A DNA stretch of 34,740 nucleotides from an uncultured beta proteobacterium (lineage in GTDB: Bacteria; Pseudomonadota; Gammaproteobacteria; Burkholderiales; Burkholderiaceae_C), in contig CAILKA010000372.1 in the NCBI GenBank assembly GCA_903834645.1, positions 1 through 34,740 of the forward strand, in the 5' to 3' direction. A model generated the notes under the pieces. The model saw nothing but the letters and a program-made list of their open reading frames with translations. It searched no databases and had not been told where the DNA came from. This document shows, in pieces, positions 24,277 through 31,692 of this stretch (position 1 is its first letter; every line of letters starts with the position of its first letter). The translations under genes were made by a program, and so were the position numbers.

Positions 24277-26523
24277 ATGTCGCTTCCACTCGCCCTTCTG
24301 GTCGCCGCCCTCGCCATGTTCCAGCCCGACGCAGCCGGCGCCGCCCCTGCCCCCGATCGCTCCCTCGCGGCCCCCGCCGTGGCGTCGAATGCCGCCTCGA
24401 ACTCAGCCCCCATGGCGCCGGCAGCGGAAGACCCCTGGCTCTGGCTGGAGGACGTGCAGGGCGAGCGCGCGCTTGCGTGGGCCCGCGAGCGCAACGGCGC
24501 GACCCGTGAGCGGCTCCAGGCCTGGCCGGAATTCGCCGGCACGCGCGATGCGCTGCGCGCGATCCTCGACTCGCGCGCGCGCATCCCCTCGGTGGTGAGG
24601 CGGGGTACCTGGTTCTACAATTTCTGGCAGGACGCGACCCACCCCCGCGGCCTGCTGCGCCGCGCCACCCTCAACGAGTACCGCCAGCCTGAGCCGCGCT
24701 GGGAGACGGTGCTCGACCTGGATGCCTTAGCGCGCGCGGAGGGCGAGAACTGGGTGTGGGGCGGAGCGAACTGCCTGGGCCCGGAGTACCGGCGCTGCAT
24801 GATCAGCCTGTCGCGCGGCGGGGCCGACGCAAAGGTCCTGCGCGAGTTCGATGTCGTCGACAGGGCCTTCGTCAGCGGCGGCTTCAACCTGCCCGAGGCA
24901 AAGTCGGCCTTCACCTGGATCGACGCCGACACCGCCTTCGTCGCCACCGACTTCGGTGCAGGCTCGATGACCGACTCCGGCTACCCACGCGTGATCAAGC
25001 GCTGGAAGCGCGGCCAGCCGCTGCGGGACGCACAGACCGTGTTCGAGGGCCAGCCCCGCGACGTCTCGGCCTGGGCCTGGGTGGACCGCACCCCGGGCTT
25101 CGAGCGCACGGGCTTCGGCCGCTCGGTGGACTTCTGGCGCAGCGAAATGGTGCTGCTCGATGGCGAGCGCCGCCTGCCGCTGGCCAAGCCCGCTGATGCG
25201 CGGCTGGCCTTCTGGCGCACCCATGTGGTGATGGACCTGAAGAGCCACTGGACCGCAGGCGGGCGCACCTGGCCCGCGGGCACGCTGCTGGCGGCTCCCG
25301 CCGGGGATTACCTCGCCGCGGTGCGCGCCGGCAAGCTCGACGCGCTCGACTGGACAGCCCTTTTCACGCCCACGCCCACGCGCTCGCTGCGCGGCTGGTC
25401 GACCACACGCACGACCGTGCTGCTGTCGGTGCTCGATGACGTGACCGGCAAGCTCGAGGAGCAGCGCCTGCACGACGGGCGCTGGACAAGGCGCGAGGTG
25501 CGCACGCCCTCTCCCGGGACCCTCTCGGTGTCGCCTCTGCACGACCCGCTGCTGGCCGATGACCCGCTGCAGGAAGCCTACCTGCTGAGCTACACCGATT
25601 TCCTCACCCCCGACTCGCTCGCGCTGGGCCGCGCGGGCAGCGACATGCGCGAGCCGCTGAAGGCGCGGCCGGCCTTCTTCGACGCCGAGGGCATGCGCGT
25701 GGAGCAGCTCTTCGCCACCTCGAAGGACGGCACGCGCGTGCCCTACTTCGTGGTCTGGCCACGCGGAGCGCGCGCCGACGGCGAGAATCCGACGCTGCTC
25801 TACGGCTACGGGGGCTTTCGCGTGCCGCAACTGCCGTGGTATTCGGCCGGCTTCGGCACCGCCTGGTATGCCCGCGGCGGCGTGCTGGTGGTGGCCAACA
25901 TCCGCGGCGGCGGCGAGTACGGACCGGGCTGGCACCAGGCTGCGCTGCGCGAGAACAAGCAGAAGAGCTACGACGACTTCGCGGCCGTGGCCGAGGACCT
26001 GATCGCGCGGCGCATCACGAGCCCGCACCGGCTGGGCATCCAGGGCGGCAGCAACGGCGGGCTGCTGGTGGGCGCGGTGATGCTGCAGCGCCCCGAGCTC
26101 TTCGGCGCCGTGGTGTGCTCGGTGCCGCTGCTGGACATGCAGCGCTACCACCGGCTGCTGGCCGGCGCGAGCTGGATGGCCGAGTACGGCAACCCCGACA
26201 AGCCCGAGGACTGGGCCTTCATCTCGCGCTACAGCCCCTACCAGAACGTGCGCGCGGGCACGAAACTGCCCACGGTGCTCTTCACCACGAGCACGCGAGA
26301 CGACCGCGTGCACCCGGGCCATGCGCGCAAGATGGCCGCGCGCATGCTCGAGCAGGGGCATGCGGCGCTGTACTACGAGAACATGGAAGGCGGCCACGGC
26401 GGCGCGGCCGACAACGCGCAGCGCGCCGACCTGCTGGCCCTCGAGTTCGCGTTTCTTTGGCAGCAGCTCGGCCCGAAGCGGGCCCGCGTCCCGGCCGAGC
26501 CGCCCCGGCCAGCCACGCGCTGA
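24277..26523 (+). CDS. S9 family prolyl oligopeptidase-like serine peptidase, exported
   Basis: 748 aa. Signal peptide MSLPLALLVAALAMFQPDAAGAA; DPWLWLEDVQGERALAWARERN; LYGYGGFRVPQLPWYSAGFGTAWYARGGVLVVANIRGGGEYGPGWHQAALRENKQKSYDDFAAVAEDLI; catalytic GIQGGSNGGLLVG, TRDDRVHPGHARKM, EGGHGG. Confidence 0.95.
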   Translation: MSLPLALLVAALAMFQPDAAGAAPAPDRSLAAPAVASNAASNSAPMAPAAEDPWLWLEDVQGERALAWARERNGATRERLQAWPEFAGTRDALRAILDSRARIPSVVRRGTWFYNFWQDATHPRGLLRRATLNEYRQPEPRWETVLDLDALARAEGENWVWGGANCLGPEYRRCMISLSRGGADAKVLREFDVVDRAFVSGGFNLPEAKSAFTWIDADTAFVATDFGAGSMTDSGYPRVIKRWKRGQPLRDAQTVFEGQPRDVSAWAWVDRTPGFERTGFGRSVDFWRSEMVLLDGERRLPLAKPADARLAFWRTHVVMDLKSHWTAGGRTWPAGTLLAAPAGDYLAAVRAGKLDALDWTALFTPTPTRSLRGWSTTRTTVLLSVLDDVTGKLEEQRLHDGRWTRREVRTPSPGTLSVSPLHDPLLADDPLQEAYLLSYTDFLTPDSLALGRAGSDMREPLKARPAFFDAEGMRVEQLFATSKDGTRVPYFVVWPRGARADGENPTLLYGYGGFRVPQLPWYSAGFGTAWYARGGVLVVANIRGGGEYGPGWHQAALRENKQKSYDDFAAVAEDLIARRITSPHRLGIQGGSNGGLLVGAVMLQRPELFGAVVCSVPLLDMQRYHRLLAGASWMAEYGNPDKPEDWAFISRYSPYQNVRAGTKLPTVLFTTSTRDDRVHPGHARKMAARMLEQGHAALYYENMEGGHGGAADNAQRADLLALEFAFLWQQLGPKRARVPAEPPRPATR

Positions 26524-26528
26524 CCCCA

Positions 26529-26557
26529 GCGCCCGGCGCGCGCCCGTGCCCGGGCGC
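26529..26557. terminator. Candidate bidirectional terminator between the convergent S9 and alpha/beta hydrolase genes
   Basis: Perfect 8-bp stem GCGCCCGG (26529-26536) and CCGGGCGC (26550-26557) in the 43-bp convergent gap. No U-tract. Confidence 0.4.
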
Positions 26558-26566
26558 CGCCAGCCC

Positions 26567-27412
26567 TCAGGCGGCCAGCAGGCGGCGGATCATCGAGTCC
26601 ATCTCGGCGGCCGTCTCCTGCGGCCGCTCCATGGGGAAGAGGTGGCTGCCCTCGACGATCCGCAGCCGCTCGGGATCGTCCGTGCCGACCACCTTGCGGG
26701 TCATCGACAGGCCCACCTGGCGCAGCTCCTGCGAGTCGGCCGCGCCGATGAAGCCCGCCGGGCAGCGCAGCGGGTGGCGCTTGAGCAGCCGGTCGAGGTT
26801 GTGCGGCAGCGTGTTGTAGATCGCCGTCTCCACCTCGCGGTCGAAGGCCAGCTCACGCCGCACGCGCCCGTCGGGCCCGGGCTGCTCGACGGTGCCGTGC
26901 TGCACGTAGTCCTCCAGCACAGCGGGGTGCCAGCGCGCGAAGGCGCGCTTGTGGCGGAAGTGCTCACGCACGGCCTCCAGGTCGGGCCAGTGCTCGCGGC
27001 GCTTGCGGCTGATGCGGCCGGGCGAGACCGACCCCACGAGCTGCGTGAGCTTCATCACCTCCAGCGTGCGCGCGCGCCAGCCTCCGAGCAGGGGCGAGTC
27101 GAGCAGCAGCAGGCTGTCCACGGGGCGCCCGCCGAGTTCGGGGTGGCGTGCCGCGCACATCACGCTCAGGAAGCCGCCCAGGGAGTGGCCCGCCAGCACG
27201 ACGGGGCCAGGGTGGGCGGCGGCGTGCGGCGCGGCGAAGTCGGCGAGTTGCTGGACGAGGTGGCGCCAGTTGCTCGTCACCGGGTAGCGCGGGTCGTGCC
27301 CGAATCGCTCCAGCGCCTTCACGGTGTAGCCCCGCGCGCGCAGCGACCGGAAGAGCACGCCGTAGGTCGACGCGGAAAAGCTGTTGGCGTGGGAGTAGAC
27401 GATGAGCGGCAT
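26567..27412 (-). CDS. Alpha/beta hydrolase
   Basis: 281 aa. MPLIVYSHANSFSASTYGVLFRSLRARGYTVKALERFGHDPRYPVTSNW...VVLAGHSLGGFLSVMCAARHPE (GHSLGG elbow), VEGSHLFPMERPQETA (His). Confidence 0.92.
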   Translation of the reverse strand: MPLIVYSHANSFSASTYGVLFRSLRARGYTVKALERFGHDPRYPVTSNWRHLVQQLADFAAPHAAAHPGPVVLAGHSLGGFLSVMCAARHPELGGRPVDSLLLLDSPLLGGWRARTLEVMKLTQLVGSVSPGRISRKRREHWPDLEAVREHFRHKRAFARWHPAVLEDYVQHGTVEQPGPDGRVRRELAFDREVETAIYNTLPHNLDRLLKRHPLRCPAGFIGAADSQELRQVGLSMTRKVVGTDDPERLRIVEGSHLFPMERPQETAAEMDSMIRRLLAA

Positions 27413-27496
27413 GGGGGGTGGGCAGGCAAGCGGGGAGGCGCACGTCGAGCTCGTGCGCCCGGCGCGCCAGGCGAGCCCGGCTTCGGCAGGGGCCGG

Positions 27497-28468
27497 TCAG
27501 CGCAGCAGCTGCACCGTCGCGCTTCCCAGCCAGCCCTGCAGCATAGCCCCACCGGGCCAGGCCGGCCCGCTGCGGCGCCCCTGGACCAGGTCGCTGGCCC
27601 AGGTTGCGGCCAGGCTGCGCAGCGCCGAGACGATCGCCGCGTCGGGCCACAGCCGCCCGCAGGCCATGAAGGCAAGCCAGTCCGTGTCCTCGCCTTCGGC
27701 GTCCATGTGCGTGGAGCGCGCGCCGAAGACGACGCCGGCGAAGTCCTCGCGCCCGGCCGCGCGCGCCGCCTCGGCCATGCGCCGCAGCGCCGGGTGCGCG
27801 TTGTGGCGCGCATTGCAGCCGTCGGACTTCGCCGCCAGCGACAGCACCGGGCGCTCGCCGCGCGCGGAGAGCCGCTCCAGCGCAGGCTTGAAGGCGCGGC
27901 CGGCGACGGGGTCAAGCAGCACGGCGCCGGCCAGGCGCGCTGGCGCCACCTCGGCCAGGCGCGCGCCCAGCACCACGGCGAAGTGCGCGCCGGCCGAGAA
28001 GCCGGCCACGACGACGCGCGCAGGCAGCTCGCCGCGCTCGGGCAACCTGAGCTGCCCGGCCGCCAACGCATCGGCCAGGCTGCGCGCAAGCTCGGGGTTG
28101 CCACCGGCCACCGAGGTGTTCAGGCACAGCGTGGCCAGCCCCGCCCGCGCCATCGCCATGGCCGTGCCCCGCAGGTGGTGACACTGGCGCATGAAGCCGT
28201 GCTGCAGCGTGACGAGCCCGCTCGGCGCCCCGGCCGAAGGAGGAGGAAGGTGCCACTCGGCGGACACGCTCCCGGCACCGAGCACAAGGGTGTCTGCATG
28301 CCGGGAAGGCGCCGGCCCCGCGGTAGGCGCAGCGGGCGCGGCGCCGCTGGCGCCTTCGCGCTCACCTTCGCCCGGAGGGGCAGGCGGGCTCGCGCATCCG
28401 GCCAGCGCCGCTGCCAGCAACGCCGCCAGCAGCCACCTGGTCGCCTGCTGCCAGGAGCTACCGGGCAC
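27497..28468 (-). CDS. Alpha/beta hydrolase-fold putative lipoprotein
   Basis: Lipobox-type signal LLAALLAAALAGC; SGLVTLQHGFMRQCHHLRGTAMAMARAGLATLCLN; VVAGFSAGAHFAVVLGARLAE (nucleophile elbow); VVFGARSTHMDAEGED (His region). Confidence 0.85.
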   Translation of the reverse strand: MPGSSWQQATRWLLAALLAAALAGCASPPAPPGEGEREGASGAAPAAPTAGPAPSRHADTLVLGAGSVSAEWHLPPPSAGAPSGLVTLQHGFMRQCHHLRGTAMAMARAGLATLCLNTSVAGGNPELARSLADALAAGQLRLPERGELPARVVVAGFSAGAHFAVVLGARLAEVAPARLAGAVLLDPVAGRAFKPALERLSARGERPVLSLAAKSDGCNARHNAHPALRRMAEAARAAGREDFAGVVFGARSTHMDAEGEDTDWLAFMACGRLWPDAAIVSALRSLAATWASDLVQGRRSGPAWPGGAMLQGWLGSATVQLLR

Positions 28469-30194
28469 GCGCCGCCTCCTGCTCCTGCAGCAGCCGCCAC
28501 ATCACCTTGCCCGAGCCGCTCTTGGGCAGCGATTCGACGAACTCCACCAGGCGTGGCACCTTGTAGGCCGCCATGTGCGCGCGCGCCCACTCAATCACGT
28601 CCTCGGGGCGTGCCGAGCCTCGCGCCTCGGCGCGCAGCACCACCATCGCCTTCACCGTCTCGCCGCGGTAGCCGTCCGGGGCGGAGATCACGCAGGCCTC
28701 CTGCACCAGCGGGCACTTGAAGAGCAGCAGCTCCACCTCGCTGGGCCAGACCTTGAAGCCGCTGGCGTTGATCATGCGCTTGAGGCGATCGGTGATGTAG
28801 AAGTAGCCCTCCTCGTCCATGCGGCCCAGGTCACCGGTCCGGAAGAAGCGCTGCCCGCCAAGCTCGATGAAGGCCGCCGCGGTGGCCTCGGGATGGCCCC
28901 AGTAGCCCTGGAACACCATCGGCCCGCGCGTGACGATCTCGCCCACCTCGCCCGGTGGCAGCTCCTTCAGTGTCTCGGGATCGACCACGCGCGAGTCCAC
29001 GCCGAAGATCGGCATGCCCAGGCACTGCAGCTTGGCGCGCTCGGGCGGATTGGCGTGGCTGGGTGCCGCCGTCTCGGTCAGGCCGTAGCCCTCGGCGAAG
29101 GTCAGCCCGAACTCCTGCTGCAGCCGCTCGGCCACGGCCTGCGGCATGGCCGCGCCGCCACCCGAGAGGTAGCTCAGGCTCGAGAGGTCGAAGTTGCGCC
29201 AGTTGGGGCTGCCGAACAGGTCGATGATCATCGTCGGGATGCAGGTCCAGTGCGTCACGCGGTGGCGCGAGATGACGCGCCCGGCGAGCTCGCGGTCCCA
29301 GCGGGGCAGGATCACCACCGTCATGCCGCTCCAGGCCGGCGCGAGCACGCCGTACATGAAGCCCGTGATGTGGAACATCGGCACCACGCCCAGGCTCACG
29401 CTCTCGGCGCCCGCATGCCCCCACAGCGCACCGCCCACCACGTTGGGCATCAGCGTGCGGTGGGTGTGCAGGCAGCCCTTGGGCAGCCCCGTGGTGCCCG
29501 AGGTGTAGGGCAGCAGCGCGAGGTCGTCGGGGTGGGCCTCGTGCGGCCCGGGCTGCAGGCCGGCCGCCAGCGCCCCCTGCCAGCGCACGAAGCGCGGATC
29601 AGGCGCGGGTGCCGAGGAGGAGCCCGGCGTGGCCGGTTCAAGGGGAAGCGGCGGGTCCGCGCGCAACCACTCGAGGATCGGTGCGGCCGGGGCTTCGGCG
29701 GGGTCGACCTCATCGGGCATCGCATCGGCATAGCGCGTGACCAGCACGCGCTGCAGGCGCTGCGCCGGCGGCAGCGCGGCATCGGCCTGCGCGACGATGC
29801 CGGCGAGATCGGCCGATGTGATCACCACCCGCGCGCCGGGGTCGACGATGTAGTGGCCGAACTCGTCGGCACGGTTCATCGGGTTGACCGGCACCACCAC
29901 CGCATCGGCGCGCAAGATGGCATGCACGGCCACGACGTACTGCGGGCAGTTCTGCAGGAACACCGGCACACGGTCGCCCTTGCGCACGCCCTGCGCCTGC
30001 AGCCAGCCCGCGAGTGCGAGTGCCTGCGCGTGGAGCTCGCGCCAGGTCAGCGCACGGCCTAGGTAGAGGTAGGCAGGCTTGTCCGGGTAGCGCGTGGCCG
30101 CCACCTCAGGGTTGAACCACAGCGTGGTGTCAGGCAGCTCGAGCGCGCGCGGCAGGCGCGCCGGCCAGTGGGCGTGGTGGGGGCGGTCGGTCAT
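28458..30194 (-). CDS. AMP-dependent acyl-CoA synthetase/ligase
   Basis: ATG at 30194. LLPYTSGTTGLPKGCLHTHRTLMPN, EGYGLTETAAPSHANPPERAKLQCLGMPIFGVDSRVVDPE, FRTGDLGRMDEEGYFYITDRLKRMINASGFKVWPSEVE, KSGSGKVMWRLLQ. Confidence 0.95.
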   Translation of the reverse strand: MTDRPHHAHWPARLPRALELPDTTLWFNPEVAATRYPDKPAYLYLGRALTWRELHAQALALAGWLQAQGVRKGDRVPVFLQNCPQYVVAVHAILRADAVVVPVNPMNRADEFGHYIVDPGARVVITSADLAGIVAQADAALPPAQRLQRVLVTRYADAMPDEVDPAEAPAAPILEWLRADPPLPLEPATPGSSSAPAPDPRFVRWQGALAAGLQPGPHEAHPDDLALLPYTSGTTGLPKGCLHTHRTLMPNVVGGALWGHAGAESVSLGVVPMFHITGFMYGVLAPAWSGMTVVILPRWDRELAGRVISRHRVTHWTCIPTMIIDLFGSPNWRNFDLSSLSYLSGGGAAMPQAVAERLQQEFGLTFAEGYGLTETAAPSHANPPERAKLQCLGMPIFGVDSRVVDPETLKELPPGEVGEIVTRGPMVFQGYWGHPEATAAAFIELGGQRFFRTGDLGRMDEEGYFYITDRLKRMINASGFKVWPSEVELLLFKCPLVQEACVISAPDGYRGETVKAMVVLRAEARGSARPEDVIEWARAHMAAYKVPRLVEFVESLPKSGSGKVMWRLLQEQEAARAR

Positions 30195-30206
30195 CGCAGC
30201 CTCTGC

Positions 30207-30236
30207 ACGACGGGGCGTCGTCGAGCCATGATCATG
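30207..30236. promoter_or_regulatory. Two adjacent palindromes in the divergent ligase/CoA-transferase intergenic region
   Basis: ACGACG-GGG-CGTCGT (30207-30221) and CATGATCATG (30227-30236), both perfect. Confidence 0.35.
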
Positions 30237-30326
30237 CAGCAGTCCGATCCGGGCCGCGCACCTGCCGCGCCGCCGAACCTGCATGGGCCGACACTTCGGG
30301 CCTGGCGCAGCTTCCGTACCCCACCC

Positions 30327-31544
30327 ATGACCCCCACCCCCCCGACAGACGCCCTGCAAGGCGTGCGCGTGATCGAGCTCGGACAGCTCATCGCCGGCCC
30401 CTTCGCGGGCAAGACGCTCGCCGACTTCGGCGCCGACGTGATCAAGGTCGAGCCCCTGGAGGGCGGCGACCCCCTGCGCACCTGGCGCCTGCTGCGCGAG
30501 GGCACGTCGGTGTGGTGGGAGGTGCAGTCGCGCAACAAGCGCTCGGTGGCGCTGGACCTGCGCACGCCCGAGGGGCAGGAAGCGGTGCGCGCCCTCGTGG
30601 CGCAGGCCGACGTGCTGATCGAAAACTTCAAGCCCGGCACGCTCGAGGCCTGGGGCCTGGGCTGGGAGGCGCTGCACGCGCTGAACCCGGGCCTGGTGAT
30701 GCTGCGCATCTCGGGCTTCGGGCAGACAGGGCCCTACCGCAGCAAGCCGGGCTTCGGCGTGCTCGGCGAGGCGATGGGGGGCCTGCGTCACCTCACCGGC
30801 GAGCCGGGCCGGGTGCCCGTGCGCGTGGGGGTCTCGATCGGTGACACGCTGGCCGCGCTGCACGGCGTGATCGGTGTGCTGCTGGCGCTGCGCCACCGCG
30901 AAGTCAACGGCGGGCTCGGCCAGGTCGTGGATGTGGCCCTCTACGAGAGCGTCTTCAACGTGATGGAGAGCCTGCTGCCCGAATACGATGCCTTCGGCGC
31001 CGTGCGCGGCGCAGCCGGCAGTGCGTTGCCCGGCATCGCCCCTAGCAACGCCTACCGCTGCGAGGGTGACGCCTGGGTGCTCGTGGCCGGCAACGGCGAC
31101 AGCATCTTCAAGCGGCTCATGAAGGCGATCGGCCGCGCCGACCTGGCCGACGACCCCGGCCTGGCGCGCAACGACGGGCGCGTGGCCCGGGTGGCCGAGA
31201 TCGACGCGGCCATCGGGGCATGGACGGGCGAACACCCGATCGAGGAGGTGATCGCCACGCTCGAAGCCGCAGGCGTTCCGGTGGGACGCATCTACACGGT
31301 GGCCGACATCGCGCAGGATCCGCAGTTCCAGGCGCGCGAGATGATCGTGCAGACCCAGGATGCACAAGGGCGTGCGCTGAAGGTGCCGGGCATCGTGCCC
31401 AAGCTCTCGGCCACGCCGGGGCGGCTGCGCACCCCGGCGCCCCGGCTGGGCGAGCACACCGAGAGCGTGCTGGGCGGGCTGGGGGATACGGGCGAACCCG
31501 GCGAACGCGCCGCCGCGGGTGGCCGCACCGGCAGCGGCAGGTGA
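30327..31544 (+). CDS. CaiB/BaiF family CoA-transferase
   Basis: ATG at 30327. LQGVRVIELGQLIAGPFAGKTLADFGADVIKVEPLEGGDPLRTW...RNKRSVALDLRTPEGQE...ENFKPGTLEAWGLGWEAL...GVSIGDTLAALHGVIGVLLAL (conserved Asp). Confidence 0.95.
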   Translation: MTPTPPTDALQGVRVIELGQLIAGPFAGKTLADFGADVIKVEPLEGGDPLRTWRLLREGTSVWWEVQSRNKRSVALDLRTPEGQEAVRALVAQADVLIENFKPGTLEAWGLGWEALHALNPGLVMLRISGFGQTGPYRSKPGFGVLGEAMGGLRHLTGEPGRVPVRVGVSIGDTLAALHGVIGVLLALRHREVNGGLGQVVDVALYESVFNVMESLLPEYDAFGAVRGAAGSALPGIAPSNAYRCEGDAWVLVAGNGDSIFKRLMKAIGRADLADDPGLARNDGRVARVAEIDAAIGAWTGEHPIEEVIATLEAAGVPVGRIYTVADIAQDPQFQAREMIVQTQDAQGRALKVPGIVPKLSATPGRLRTPAPRLGEHTESVLGGLGDTGEPGERAAAGGRTGSGR

Positions 31545-31637
31545 CCCAGCCGGCCTGTATTCGAGGAGACCTTGAGGCGGCTCAGCCGCACCGACATGGG
31601 CCGATCGGAATCGGTGTCTGGCCGCACCGGGCTCGCG

Positions 31638-31660
31638 TGACCGCTCACAATGACCGCTCA
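31638..31660. repeat. Tandem direct repeat TGACCGCTCA-CAA-TGACCGCTCA
   Basis: Two identical 10-mers (31638-31647, 31651-31660) with 13-bp periodicity upstream of the YhgE/Pip gene. Confidence 0.6.
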
Positions 31661-31692
31661 GGGTAGGCAGGTTCGCGAAGAGGGACGCGCAC

